A stretch of 64,000 nt of DNA. Source: JAHEEL01 sp963785245. GTDB lineage: Bacteria > Actinomycetota > Acidimicrobiia > Spongiisociales > UBA5794. The DNA is taken from positions 1 to 64,000 of the forward strand of contig CAWAUO010000007.1 in assembly GCA_963785245.1 (NCBI GenBank), in the 5' to 3' direction. Both the position numbers and the translations under genes were made by a program. The notes under the pieces were generated by a model, which was given only the letters and a program-made list of their open reading frames with translations, made no database searches and was not told where the DNA came from. Below, piece by piece: positions 10,330 through 20,100 of this stretch (positions within the stretch are counted from its first letter, which is position 1; each line of letters opens with the position of its first letter).

Positions 10330-12888
10330 TCAGGTATGCCGTGTCGCGATGCCCTCCGGCTCCGCGATAATGAGCCGGGCGCCGACCAAGAGCGGCCAGA
10401 AGAACTCCAGCGTCGACACATCGAAGCTCAGCGGGGTCTTCTGCAACACCCGGTCAGATTTGTCGAGGGCGAGGTATTCCTGGGCCCAGAGCATTTGGTT
10501 GACAATCGCCTGCTGTGATACGACGACTCCTTTCGGTCGGCCGGTCGATCCTGAGGTATACATGACGTAGGCGACGTCCGATGGAGCGACGGCAACGTTC
10601 GGGTTGCCAGTCCGAGGGATCTCCTCGCCGAGGCCAACGACACAAGCCTGCGCAGCCGACTCGGGCAGACTGTCCTCCAGGTGCTCTTGAGTCAGGATCA
10701 TCGGCATTGCCGTCTCGTCGATCATGAACTGGAGCCGGTCCGCTGGGTGCTCGGGGTCGAGGGGCACGTAGGCGAAGCCAGCCTTGAGGATCGCATAGAG
10801 GGCTACGACCATCTCAATCGACCGTTCCATGAACACTCCAACGTGTGCGCCGGTCGGCACGGCCGCAAGCTGGGTTTGAGCCAGGTGGTTCGCCCTCTGA
10901 TTGAGTTCGTCGTACGTCACCTGACGGTCAAGAAAGACCAGCGCGATCGCGTCGGGATCAAGTTCGACCTGCCGTTCGAACAATCCGTGGAGCGTCGCCG
11001 TCGCGTCGTATTCGGCCGAGGTCTCGTTCCAGAGGGCCAGAGTCTCGCTTTCGGCTCTCGACACGATCGGCAAAGCTGCGACGGGTTGGGTGTCACCACC
11101 GACGATGGCGCTCAGGAACGTCACGAATCCCTCGAGTCGCCGCCGAATGGAATCGGCGTCGTAGAGGCTGACGTCGAAGGTGCAGTCGAGAAGTAGCCCG
11201 TCGTCGGTCGGTGTCACATTGAGGTAGACGTCGAAGTTCTCGTAGCGACGCGGCACCGAAGCCGGTTGTCCCGTTGCACCGTTGAAGTCGAGCACGCGAG
11301 GGGGCACGTCCATGTTGAATGTGACGGACACGAGCGGTGTTCTGCCTGGATCACGACGACTCTCGAGACGCTCGACGAGCGAGCCATAGGAGAAGCGTTG
11401 ATGGTCAAAGGCATCAAGGAACGCGCTGTGGGTAGAGCGGACATGCTCAGCAAACGTGCCGTTCCGGTCAACCAGTCGCCGGAGAGCGAGCATATTGGTG
11501 CAATGACCGACGAGGTCTTGTCCAGCGAATTGCGTTTGGCCCGCAACGAAGACTCCGACCGCAACCTCCGGCTCCCCTGTCAAGCGACCCAGGTAGCACT
11601 CGAATGCCGCCAGGAGAACCGTGAAGAGCGTGGCCTCGTGGCGAACCGCCATCTTGCGAATCCGGGAGGCGAGATCCGGCTCGATCGCAAGCTGCTCATG
11701 GTCGGCCCGGAAGGCTCTCTTCGGGAGCCGTTGCCGGTCGAGCGGGAAGTCGGACACGGGGTAGGGCTTCTCCAGCAAGGCAGTCCAGAATGCCTCGTCG
11801 GCCTTCCATGCATCGCCGACCTGGTAATCGGATTCCCACTCGGCGTACTGTCCCAGCTGCATCGGTTGCTCCAGATCTGGTGAACGCCCCTGCGCCGAAG
11901 CCGAGTAGATCTCGGCGAGGTCCTCGAACAGAATGCCAATTGACCAGCCGTCACAGATGATGTGGTGAACCGCAAGAATCAGGACGTGCCGCTCGGCCGC
12001 CATTTGCATGACTGTGGCCCGAATGAGGGGTCCCCGTCCAAGGTCGAACGGATTCTCCACGGCTGCCGCCCGGATCGCTGCGAGTTTGTGGTCTTGCGCA
12101 GCAGAATCCATGTCGGACAGATCGACGAACGGAACGTCGAGTTCGAGCGAGGGAGCAATGCGCTGCTGACCATCGTCAAGGCTGATCGTCGTCCGAAGCG
12201 CCTCGTGGCGGCGCACCAGCGCCTGAATCGCCTCAACAAGCGCCTCAGCGTCGAGCGAACCGACGAGCTCCAGCGTGCTGGCAAGGTTGTAGGCGGCATT
12301 GGCCTCGTCGCCGAGCCGGGTCGCCAGACAGATCTCTTGCCGCCCCGCCGTGAGCGGCGCCTGGTAGCCACACTCGCTCGGTCTCGCCACTGGCTGTGCA
12401 GGTGGAGTCGGTGCCCGATCGGAGCGCCCGGTCGCTGCAGATCGGTTCGTCGTGCCCCGACCGAGGAACCCGTTCTGCATCATGTCGACGCCGGCCGCCG
12501 AATACGCTGCGACTACAGCCTCGATGTCTTCGTCCGTGTGGGCCGTCGAAAGGAACGAAGATGATGGGCGGATTGGTGTGTACTCCGCGCTCGCGAAGGT
12601 AGTACTGGAGAAGCCCAGCGAAGCTCGTGCCTTCCATGAACGTTGGACGGAAGAACGAACTGAATCTCTCGACATGGATGGGAACACCGTGGTTGAGGTA
12701 GGCCCCGTTGATGGCTTCGACAGCAGCGTCCGTCCGGTCATTGAGATCGGCCTGCAGCGATGGGCCTCGCTCTTCGAGATGACTGAGTACCGAGCGCGGC
12801 AGCAGCCAGCGCCAGGGGGTGTTTGATCATCGTGCCGCCTGAGGCAGTGATATCTGCTTCGGGGAAGCTGTCGTCCCCAAACGTCCAC
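10330..12888 (-). CDS. PKS-NRPS hybrid: aminotransferase end, condensation and start of A domain
   Basis: The first 110 residues or so of this frame are antisense noise. Coding sense begins near 12555 with HTDEDIEAVVAAYSAAGVDMM, the C-terminal helix of a class III aminotransferase. A short linker leads to a condensation domain (about residues 175-620) with AVHHIICDGWS, the intact HHxxxDG motif. An adenylation domain then starts (LHGLFERQVELDPDAIALVF, then YTSGSTGRPKG and FDVSTLEFFWPLL) and breaks at about 10350 through a one-base loss. The preceding piece of the aminotransferase (FMEGTSFAGLLQYYLRERGV, 12637 downward) lies in yet another frame. The C domain sits directly after the aminotransferase, as in iturin/mycosubtilin-type hybrids. 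Confidence 0.85.
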   Translation of the reverse strand: MDVWGRQLPRSRYHCLRRHDDQTPPGAGCCRARYSVISKSEAHRCRPISMTGRTLLSKPSTGPTSTTVFPSMSRDSVRSSVQRSWKARASLGFSSTTFASAEYTPIRPSSSFLSTAHTDEDIEAVVAAYSAAGVDMMQNGFLGRGTTNRSAATGRSDRAPTPPAQPVARPSECGYQAPLTAGRQEICLATRLGDEANAAYNLASTLELVGSLDAEALVEAIQALVRRHEALRTTISLDDGQQRIAPSLELDVPFVDLSDMDSAAQDHKLAAIRAAAVENPFDLGRGPLIRATVMQMAAERHVLILAVHHIICDGWSIGILFEDLAEIYSASAQGRSPDLEQPMQLGQYAEWESDYQVGDAWKADEAFWTALLEKPYPVSDFPLDRQRLPKRAFRADHEQLAIEPDLASRIRKMAVRHEATLFTVLLAAFECYLGRLTGEPEVAVGVFVAGQTQFAGQDLVGHCTNMLALRRLVDRNGTFAEHVRSTHSAFLDAFDHQRFSYGSLVERLESRRDPGRTPLVSVTFNMDVPPRVLDFNGATGQPASVPRRYENFDVYLNVTPTDDGLLLDCTFDVSLYDADSIRRRLEGFVTFLSAIVGGDTQPVAALPIVSRAESETLALWNETSAEYDATATLHGLFERQVELDPDAIALVFLDRQVTYDELNQRANHLAQTQLAAVPTGAHVGVFMERSIEMVVALYAILKAGFAYVPLDPEHPADRLQFMIDETAMPMILTQEHLEDSLPESAAQACVVGLGEEIPRTGNPNVAVAPSDVAYVMYTSGSTGRPKGVVVSQQAIVNQMLWAQEYLALDKSDRVLQKTPLSFDVSTLEFFWPLLVGARLIIAEPEGIATRHT

Positions 12889-15446
12889 GGCCCACCATCA
12901 ACGATGTCAATGAACTGCGCCGCCCCAGCCACCACGCCGATCGGTAGGCCGCCGCCGAGGACCTTCCCGTACGTGGTGATATCGGCCTGGACGTCGAAGA
13001 GCGCCTGGACTCCCCCGGGGTGTGAGCGAAAACCGGTCACGATTTCGTCGAATACCAGCAGGAAGCCGCGCTCATCTGCAATCGAGCGCAACTCGCGGAG
13101 GAAGCCGACTGGCTGAAGATCAGGGTTCCGAGTCCGGACCGGCTCGACAAGTACGAGAGCGAGTTCCGAGGCTTGGGACCTGATGATCTCCAATGCTCGC
13201 TCGCTACCGTATTCCAGCACGACAGCGTCATCGACTACGTGCTGTGGCACGCCGGCCACCAGGGGGACCGTTCGGCACTCCCCATCGGCATCAATCCCGC
13301 TACCGAGAACGACATCGCTTCGTCCGTGAATGTCGTCCGTGAAGTACGCGACCTTGTCCCGTCCGGTCACCGTTCGAGCAAGCCGAATTGCGGTCTCGAC
13401 CGCCTCACTGCCGGAGTACGTGTACGCGAGCCGCTCGTTGTGGGTAGCGGCACAGATCATGTCGGAGACCTCGCCAAGGAGGCGATTCTGCACTGCGACC
13501 TCGAATCCTCGGTCGAGTTGTTCGTGCACCGCTGCCACGACGAAGCTTGGGGAGTGCCCAAGCAGGTTGGTGCCAAAACCCATTGCTACATCGATGTATT
13601 CGTTCTGATCGACGTCCCAGATTCGCGACCCAGCGGAACGGTCGGAGACGATCTGGTACACGAGCTCCTTCCACCGCCTGTCGAAGCCAACAATGGTTCG
13701 ATTGTCGGCCAGTCGAGGTCGCCACAGTTGAGCAAGACGCTTCGACTCTGAGGTCTGAACTGTGTAGCGGCGAACAAGGTCGTCAATCGCGGTCTGCTGG
13801 CGTTCAGTGAGTCCGCGTCCGGATCCCCGTGAGGGGTGGGTGTTGTCCCGTCTGGGCGCGAGATAGTGCGCGGCTGCTGCATGAGTCGACCTGGAATCCC
13901 TCTCTACCCGTGCGGTCTCCGTCGGCTTCTGTCGTGTCTCACCCTCACCAAGGAGTTCCAGTTGCCTCTCCATGATCCGCAGCTGCTCTGCGATGACCTG
14001 TTCGGCGAAGCGGTGCGCTTCGGGTTTCGCAGACGCGTTCGATGCGGCGGTTGGGGGCGAGGACGGCCACGCGTTCGATTCGCGATCTGATGGGTCCCCC
14101 AGCTCCGGTTGGCTCTCACCATCCCCGGCACCGACGGCGTCGCCGGCGGGGAGTTCCGAACTGATGTACTCGGCGAGGGATTCCATCGTTGGAGCCTCCT
14201 CGAATAGTTGCCGGAACGTGACCGGCACCCCGAACTCCTTGCGGAAGCGTGAGTTCGCCTGAGTGAGAAAGAGCGAGTCGAAACCGAGCTCGAGAAATGT
14301 GGCTTGCGGATCGAGCTCGTCATGATGGAGCCCGCTCAGCTCGTGGAGGACAGCCTGGATTCTCGACAGAACCTGCAAGGTGCGCCTCTCCTCAAGATGG
14401 GCCTCGCCGCGACCTTCGTCCCGAATTGAGGTCGTATCGATGTCGGCTGGGTCGTTCTCCCGAAGTCGATCCATTGAGGTTCCTCCTTCTACCATCGTTG
14501 CGGGTTCAATCCAGTGACGGGTCCTCTCGAACGGATACGTGGGAAGAGGAATCCGGCTACGACGCTCTCCGGCATACAGTCGGGCCAGGTCGACGGGGAC
14601 CCCGTTCGCCCACAAGCGCCCAACCGCATTGAGGAAGAATCTGTCGTCAGCCACGGCTTCTCGAGCATGCGGCAGCGATGCTGCAACAATTGTGCTGGAC
14701 GAGCGACCAGGATGCTGGCGTGCGAATCCGCTCAGCGTCTGGCCCGGCCCAATCTCAACGAGCACTTCGCCCCCGGCTTCAAATGCCGTTGCGAGACCGT
14801 CTACGAATCGCACGGTCTGGCGAAGATGCTCAGCCCAGTAGCCCGGACTGGTGATCTCGTCGTCCGTGGCCACACGTCCGTGAACGTTGGAGATGATCGG
14901 GATCTCCGGAGGACGAAGATCCATGGTCTCCGCGAAGGAGTGAAACTCGTCGAGAACTGGATCGATCAGGTGCGAATGGGCGGCAGCGGCAATATGGAGT
15001 CGACGCGAGTCGATGCCTCGGTCCGTGAGCTTGGCGGCGAACCGCTCGATCGCTGAGGATTCTCCAGCCACGATGCACTGATCCGGCTTGTTCACCACCG
15101 CTATCGAGAGCGTGTCATCGATGAGCGCACGCGCTTCGCTCTCCGCCATTGGCACGCTGAGCATCGACCCCGAGGGAAGTCTTCCGAAGAGCTCTCCGCG
15201 CACGATGACGAATTCGAGAGCGTCGCGCAGCGTGAGAACGCCGCTGAGGCACGCAGCTGTGTACTCACCCATGCTGTGGCCGATCAGTATGTCGGGGATC
15301 ACACCGAGGGACATCCACAGCTTGGCGAGAGCGTACTCGACCGCAAACAGAGCTACGAGCGCCTCAGTGGGTTGTTCAAGCGACGCGTCATCAATGTCGT
15401 CTGCATAGAGGAGTCGGCTCAGTTCGATTCCGAGGCGACCCTTCAC
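12738..15446 (-). CDS. PKS-NRPS hybrid: acyltransferase, ACP and class III aminotransferase
   Basis: The frame opens inside an acyltransferase domain with the nucleophile motif GHSMGEYTAACLSG (Ser about 57); it ends near PTYPFERTRHW at about 300. The position that is HAFH in malonyl-type and YASH in methylmalonyl-type domains reads AAAH here, so the extender unit is uncertain. An acyl carrier follows with FLELGFDSLFLTQ (about 385). From about 560 there is a glutamate-1-semialdehyde-type aminotransferase: YTYSGSEAVETAIRLAR, FDEIVTGFR, and the PLP lysine in TTYGKVLGGGLPIG. The order AT-ACP-AMT matches amino-fatty-acid-forming hybrids such as MycA, which install an amino group on the ketoacyl chain. 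The frame is lost near 12825, just before the end of the aminotransferase. Confidence 0.9.
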   Translation of the reverse strand: MKGRLGIELSRLLYADDIDDASLEQPTEALVALFAVEYALAKLWMSLGVIPDILIGHSMGEYTAACLSGVLTLRDALEFVIVRGELFGRLPSGSMLSVPMAESEARALIDDTLSIAVVNKPDQCIVAGESSAIERFAAKLTDRGIDSRRLHIAAAAHSHLIDPVLDEFHSFAETMDLRPPEIPIISNVHGRVATDDEITSPGYWAEHLRQTVRFVDGLATAFEAGGEVLVEIGPGQTLSGFARQHPGRSSSTIVAASLPHAREAVADDRFFLNAVGRLWANGVPVDLARLYAGERRSRIPLPTYPFERTRHWIEPATMVEGGTSMDRLRENDPADIDTTSIRDEGRGEAHLEERRTLQVLSRIQAVLHELSGLHHDELDPQATFLELGFDSLFLTQANSRFRKEFGVPVTFRQLFEEAPTMESLAEYISSELPAGDAVGAGDGESQPELGDPSDRESNAWPSSPPTAASNASAKPEAHRFAEQVIAEQLRIMERQLELLGEGETRQKPTETARVERDSRSTHAAAAHYLAPRRDNTHPSRGSGRGLTERQQTAIDDLVRRYTVQTSESKRLAQLWRPRLADNRTIVGFDRRWKELVYQIVSDRSAGSRIWDVDQNEYIDVAMGFGTNLLGHSPSFVVAAVHEQLDRGFEVAVQNRLLGEVSDMICAATHNERLAYTYSGSEAVETAIRLARTVTGRDKVAYFTDDIHGRSDVVLGSGIDADGECRTVPLVAGVPQHVVDDAVVLEYGSERALEIIRSQASELALVLVEPVRTRNPDLQPVGFLRELRSIADERGFLLVFDEIVTGFRSHPGGVQALFDVQADITTYGKVLGGGLPIGVVAGAAQFIDIVDGGPWTFGDDSFPEADITASGGTMIKHPLALAAAALGTQSSRRARPIAAGRSQ

Positions 15447-15646
15447 GTACGTGGCACACTCGTCGACGTGTCTCGGAACACCGGTTCCGACTCGTAGAGC
15501 CTTGAGCCCATCCCAATGTGTTGAACGCCACCGCCTGGGAACATGAACACGACGGATCCCTGTGGGGTCTGAATCGTGCCGCTGGAGACGCGTCGGGCAT
15601 CGATCTCAGCCAGTGCCTGAGCTGCGTCTGCTCGATCCGCAGCCAC
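15443..15646 (-). CDS. Start of acyltransferase domain (fragment)
   Basis: This short frame bridges the ketosynthase and the acyltransferase core. It reads VVFMFPGGGVQHIGMGSRLY, the classic first AT motif of type I PKS, then VFRDT before going out of frame. The upstream KS frame ends HVGRRPFEHRRV and this frame resumes LVAADRADAAQAL, so one base is off near 15660. Downstream, ACGTCGAC at about 15468 would need one more G (ACGGTCGAC) to give DTVDECATYVKG and join the next frame. It belongs to the PKS-NRPS hybrid starting at 17159. Confidence 0.75.
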   Translation of the reverse strand: MAADRADAAQALAEIDARRVSSGTIQTPQGSVVFMFPGGGVQHIGMGSRLYESEPVFRDTSTSVPRT

Positions 15647-16607
15647 GAGGGACGCGACGGTGCTCGAACGGGCGGCGACCTACGTGGAGCGTGTAGGCCA
15701 CATCGCCTAGATCTTCACCGGTCTCACGGGCCAAGTGCTGTGCCAGATTCGCCGTGGCACGCTCAAGTGCCTCGGGCGTCTTGGCCGACATCGGGATCAC
15801 GTGCCATGCTCGGGTCGAAGGCGGTCGGTCGAGATGGGGCGCCTCCTCCATGATCACATGAGCGTTCGTCCCGCCGAGACCAAACGCGCTCACACCTGCC
15901 CTGAGCGGGCCGTCGGCATTTGACCACTCCTGGAGCGAGTCGTTGACGAAGAATGGGCTATGTTCGAAGTCGATCTGCGGATTCGGTCGTGAGTAGCTGA
16001 CAGTGGGCGGTATCTCACGGTGTTGCATCGCAAGCGCCGTCTTGACGATGCCAACCGTGCCGGCACCAGTGTCCAAGTGACCGATGTTCGACTTCACCGA
16101 TCCAACGGCGCAGTACTGGGTACGGTCGGTATACCGGCGATAGGCTCGCGTCAGAGCCTCAATCTCGATCGGATCGCCAAGGAACGTCCCGGTACCGTGC
16201 GCTTCGACGTATGTGATCGAACCGGGGTCCACTTCGGCCATTTCGAGCGCTTCGACGATCACGGCTTCCTGCCCGGCCACGCTCGGAGCGGTGTAGCCGA
16301 CCTTGGCGGATCCGTCATTGTTGATCGCTGTGCCCTTGACCAACGCTCGTACCGTATCGCCATCGCGAATGGCATCGGACAATCGTTTGATCACAAGGAC
16401 GGCCATCCCACTACCGCGGATCGTTCCAGCGGCATCCGCATCAAACGCGCGGCAACGACCATCAGGTGACAGGATACCGTCGGGTTCGTACCGATAGCCG
16501 GCGCCGAATGGCACACGGACGCGTCCACCACCGACGAGTGCCATTTCGGTTTCTCCGCTGAGCACGCTCTGATAGGCGACATGCATCGCGATCCCGATGT
16601 CGAACAA
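15606..16607 (-). CDS. PKS ketosynthase domain, C-terminal two-thirds (fragment)
   Basis: The frame holds the two catalytic histidine motifs of a type I ketosynthase, VEAHGTGT and KSNIGHLDTGAG, plus GVSAFGLGGTNAHV near the domain end. It opens right after the active-site cysteine: FDIGIAMHVAYQSVLSGE should follow ACSTS, but the cysteine lies in the neighbouring frame (16391-16987). The two frames share the bases TTCGACATCG near 16612-16622, where one copy of a short direct repeat seems to be missing. The piece belongs to the hybrid synthase begun at 17159. Confidence 0.85.
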   Translation of the reverse strand: MFDIGIAMHVAYQSVLSGETEMALVGGGRVRVPFGAGYRYEPDGILSPDGRCRAFDADAAGTIRGSGMAVLVIKRLSDAIRDGDTVRALVKGTAINNDGSAKVGYTAPSVAGQEAVIVEALEMAEVDPGSITYVEAHGTGTFLGDPIEIEALTRAYRRYTDRTQYCAVGSVKSNIGHLDTGAGTVGIVKTALAMQHREIPPTVSYSRPNPQIDFEHSPFFVNDSLQEWSNADGPLRAGVSAFGLGGTNAHVIMEEAPHLDRPPSTRAWHVIPMSAKTPEALERATANLAQHLARETGEDLGDVAYTLHVGRRPFEHRRVPRGCGSSRRSSGTG

Positions 16608-16987
16608 GCGGTGGCAATGCTGACGGCGGGTCCTTTCAGGTTGAGTTTGTACTCGACTCGGGTAATCGCGTATTCGCGTTCACTCCCGATGAGCATCGCA
16701 TAGTCGCCCATGATGTCCATGATGTCAGGACGTGTCATGAGGACGTTCGGCAGGTAAGTGTTGGGGGCTACTCCACCAAACACGCCAATTGACCTCCGTA
16801 CACCTCCGTCGTAGCCCGCATCCTCGAGGGCCGCCCACGCACACTCGAGGAAGATCCTGTGCTGCGGGTCCATGATCTCGGCCTCACGCTTGGTGTAGCC
16901 GAAGAAGCGGGCGTCGAAGCAATCACCGTTCGCTAGCGCCGATGTAGCGGGAACGTAGTCGGGACTGGAGATGTCGTCCTCGGACAC
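16391..16987 (-). CDS. PKS ketosynthase domain, middle with active-site cysteine (fragment)
   Basis: It reads ARFFGYTKREAEIMDPQHRIFLE, the conserved block before the KS active site, then GPAVSIATACSTS, where Cys is the condensing nucleophile. Sense ends there; the last 35 or so residues are out of frame. The upstream link to the KS start is broken near 16985, where ELRARVGVSEDDI would be restored by a one-base change. Together with the flanking frames this makes one ordinary KS domain whose cysteine and histidines are all present. Confidence 0.8.
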   Translation of the reverse strand: MSEDDISSPDYVPATSALANGDCFDARFFGYTKREAEIMDPQHRIFLECAWAALEDAGYDGGVRRSIGVFGGVAPNTYLPNVLMTRPDIMDIMGDYAMLIGSEREYAITRVEYKLNLKGPAVSIATACSTSGSRCMSPIRACSAEKPKWHSSVVDASVCHSAPAIGTNPTVSCHLMVVAARLMRMPLERSAVVGWPSL

Positions 16988-17159
16988 CCCGACTCGCGCG
17001 CAGCTCCGCCGGTGTCAAGATGTGGATCGACTCGACACCGTTTCGAAGGTTCTCCCAGAGTTCGTAGACCGTCTCGCCGCCGGGGAATCGACCCGCCATC
17101 CCCACGATGGCAATCTCCTCTCGGTCGTCCGCCCACACGGCCGGGTGGTCGGTACTCAT
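16923..17159 (-). CDS. Start of PKS-NRPS hybrid synthase (KS N terminus)
   Basis: This is the N terminus of the hybrid synthase: a short leader, then EIAIVGMAGRFPGGETVYELWENL, the standard first motif of a type I ketosynthase. The ATG at 17159 is preceded by GGGGAGAA about ten bases upstream, a fair ribosome site. The frame is lost near 16990. If all breaks from here down to 9167 are repaired, the gene would encode KS-AT-ACP-AMT-C-A-PCP in about 2,660 codons. It follows the NRPS gene directly, in the same direction, so the two proteins are probably translated from one message and interact as consecutive modules. Confidence 0.8.
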   Translation of the reverse strand: MSTDHPAVWADDREEIAIVGMAGRFPGGETVYELWENLRNGVESIHILTPAELRASRGVRGRHLQSRLRSRYIGASER

Positions 17160-20100
17160 CGCAATCGTTCTCCCCGGCGATGGGCTTGCCGTTCAGCCAA
17201 CCGCCTTCTTCCTCGTTTGGCCGGGGATTCGGCTCGTCCAGAAGACGACGGCGGTAGCCAAGCGACTCGGCAAGGTGCCAGGTGCTCTCCCCAAGCGTGT
17301 CCGCCGCATCGGCGGTCCGCCACCGAGTGGCGACGGACGGATCAATCGCCGATCGTTCGAGAAGGAGCACATCGTCCATCGGCGTTGAGTTGGGGTAGAT
17401 ACCGGTGACCATCTTCTGGTCGAGATTCTCATATGGGCGGACGGTGCTCTCATGGAACTCAAGCTCGAGGAACCGGCAGAGGGCGACCATCTCCGACCGA
17501 GGATCGGCAACGAGGTCCTCGAACGTCATGCGGTGCTGACGGTCGGCGGGAACTGCACCTAGGAAGGACATGATGTTCTGGTGGCTCACGGACCAGGTCA
17601 ATTCGCCGAGCTCGAGCGCGGTGAAGTCGTGATCGTCAACGAACAACACCTGATCCATATGGTGATCCGAGAACGAATGCACCATTGCGTGAGGGTCCCG
17701 GACGAGGTGGACATAGCGGGCATCGTCGAATCCCGCCTCGGCGTTGCGGAGTGCCTCGGGCTGGAGAGCGTACTGTGGTGATTTGTCGACGAGCGTTCGC
17801 TGCCCAATCCAATCCTGAAGCGCCCCGAATAGCTCCTTGGCGGAAGTGCCGGCCGATTCATAGGCCTCCATTGCCGCTTTCGCCTCGTCGGCCTCCAGCC
17901 CCTTGATCTCCATCAAGGCGCGGATCGTGCCCTCGAGCCAAGCTCCAAAACGTCCCTGGAAGGCTTCCCTACGCTGGGCGAGGGATGCGAATGGGAGCAG
18001 CTGGAGCTCGGAGGCTGCGAAGAGATCGGGGTGACCAGCGAGCATCAAACGGAGAAGTGAAGTCCCCGACCGTGGTGGTGACAGAATGAAGACAGCCGGT
18101 GGATTGGGGGCGCCCGACGCCCAGGTCGAACCACTGTCGAAGGTCGGCACGATCGAGCGCATCCTCGCAATCGCATCCCTGTCAATCGGAGAGCGCCTCG
18201 CCACTGGAGTGGTCGTGGAGACTGTCGTCGGGAATCGACGACGAAGTGGCTCGGCGTAGTCGCTCCTCAGCAGCCGGGCGTACTGGGCCACCGTGGGGAA
18301 TGAGAAGACCGTGGTGACGTAGACGAACTCGCCAATCTCGGCTTGAACACGATCGACGAACTCTGCGGATTGGATGGAATCTGCTCCGAGGTCGAAGACG
18401 CGATCCTCAACTCCGACGCGCTCAAGACCCAGTATCTCCTGCCACAGCCCTGCCAACAAACTCTCGACATCGTCGCGAGGGGCCACGTAGTGAGTGTCGA
18501 GGTGGGGACGCCGCATCTCAGGTACGGCCAGTCTGCCCCGATCGACCTTGCCACCGGTGGTAGTTGGGAACTCGCCGTGAGCGACGAGGACATGCGGCAC
18601 CATGTAGTCGGGAAGGATCGACCCGAGGAACTCCCTCAGTTGGGATACCGACGGAGCACGACCCCGAGCGACGAAGTGGCCGACGAGACGGTCGTAGCCC
18701 GAGGAACCGGTATCGACAACGACGGCAGCCTCCACGACAGCTTGATGCTCGAGGAGCGCCGCCTCTATTTCTCCCAACTCAACGCGGTATCCGCGAATCT
18801 TCACTTGATGATCGCGGCGCCCCAAGAACAGGATGTCGCCGTCAGCCATGAACCGGGCACGATCGCCAGACCTGTACAGGCGGGCATGCTCATCGTCTGA
18901 GAACGGATCCGGAACGAAACGCTCTGCCGTAAGTTCTGGCCTTCCCACGTACCCGGTGGCCACCTGAACCCCTCCCACATAGAGTTCGCCGACGGCTCCA
19001 ATCGGAACCCGCGACATCTGATCATCGAGGAGGTGGACTCGGCAATTCGGAGCGGCGCGTCCGATAGGGATGACGGGATAGCGGAGTTCCTGTCTGCAAT
19101 GCCAGTAGGTTACGTCGACGGCGGCCTCCGTCGGCCCATATACGTTGTGGAGTTCGGCATCAAGACGCTCGAAGAACATCTCTTGCAGGTCACCCGACAT
19201 CGGTTCGCCACCACACAAGACCGTTCGAAGACTGGTGCACTCACCGATGCCGGGTCGGCTGAGGAACGGCTTGAGATTGGACGGCACGAACTCGACCTTC
19301 GTCACTTCGTGCTCCCGTATGAGACGCAGAAGGTGTTCTGGATCCCGATGGCCGCCCGGCTCGGGAAGCACCAGCTTCGCGCCGAACGCCAGCGGCCAGA
19401 AGATCTCTCTCACGGACGGATCAAAGCTGTACGGCGTCCTCTGTAGGAGTGCGTCATCTGGGTTCATCCCATACAGGTCCCGCATCCACCACACCAGGTT
19501 GCCGGCGCCTGCGTGGGTGTTGGCGACGCCTTTCGGCCGCCCTGTCGAGCCGGATGTGTAGATCACATAGGCAACATCCTGTGACGAAATCGGCAAATCC
19601 AGGTTCGCTTCTGATCGGCCGGAGGCGAGCTCCCATGAGGGGCCCACGCTCAGGACCTCCACGGACTGCGGGAATCTGGGAACCAGCTGATTCTGGCCAG
19701 TCAACACAATCGGAGCCTGTGTCTCCGCAACCATGAGCTGGAGCCTTTCCGCCGGATACTCGGGATCGAGGGGTACATACCCAGCACCCGTCTTGAGTAT
19801 GGCGAGGAGTGACACCACCATCTCAACGGATCGCTCGATGAGCACGCCTACGAGAACTCCCGCCCCCACCGCTCGCGACCGCAACAGATGGGCGAGTTGA
19901 TTCGCACGTCGGTTCAACTCGGCATAGGTGACGGTCTCGTCGCGAAACACCACAGCGATGGCATCCGGGCGCTCGACGACCTGCTTCTCGAACAGGCTGT
20001 GGAGAACGAACGGTCCGGGATACTCAACAGCGGTGTCGTTCCAGGAGTCGAGAAGAGCGATATCGCCATCTGTCAGTGCCTCGAGGGAGCCCATCAATCG

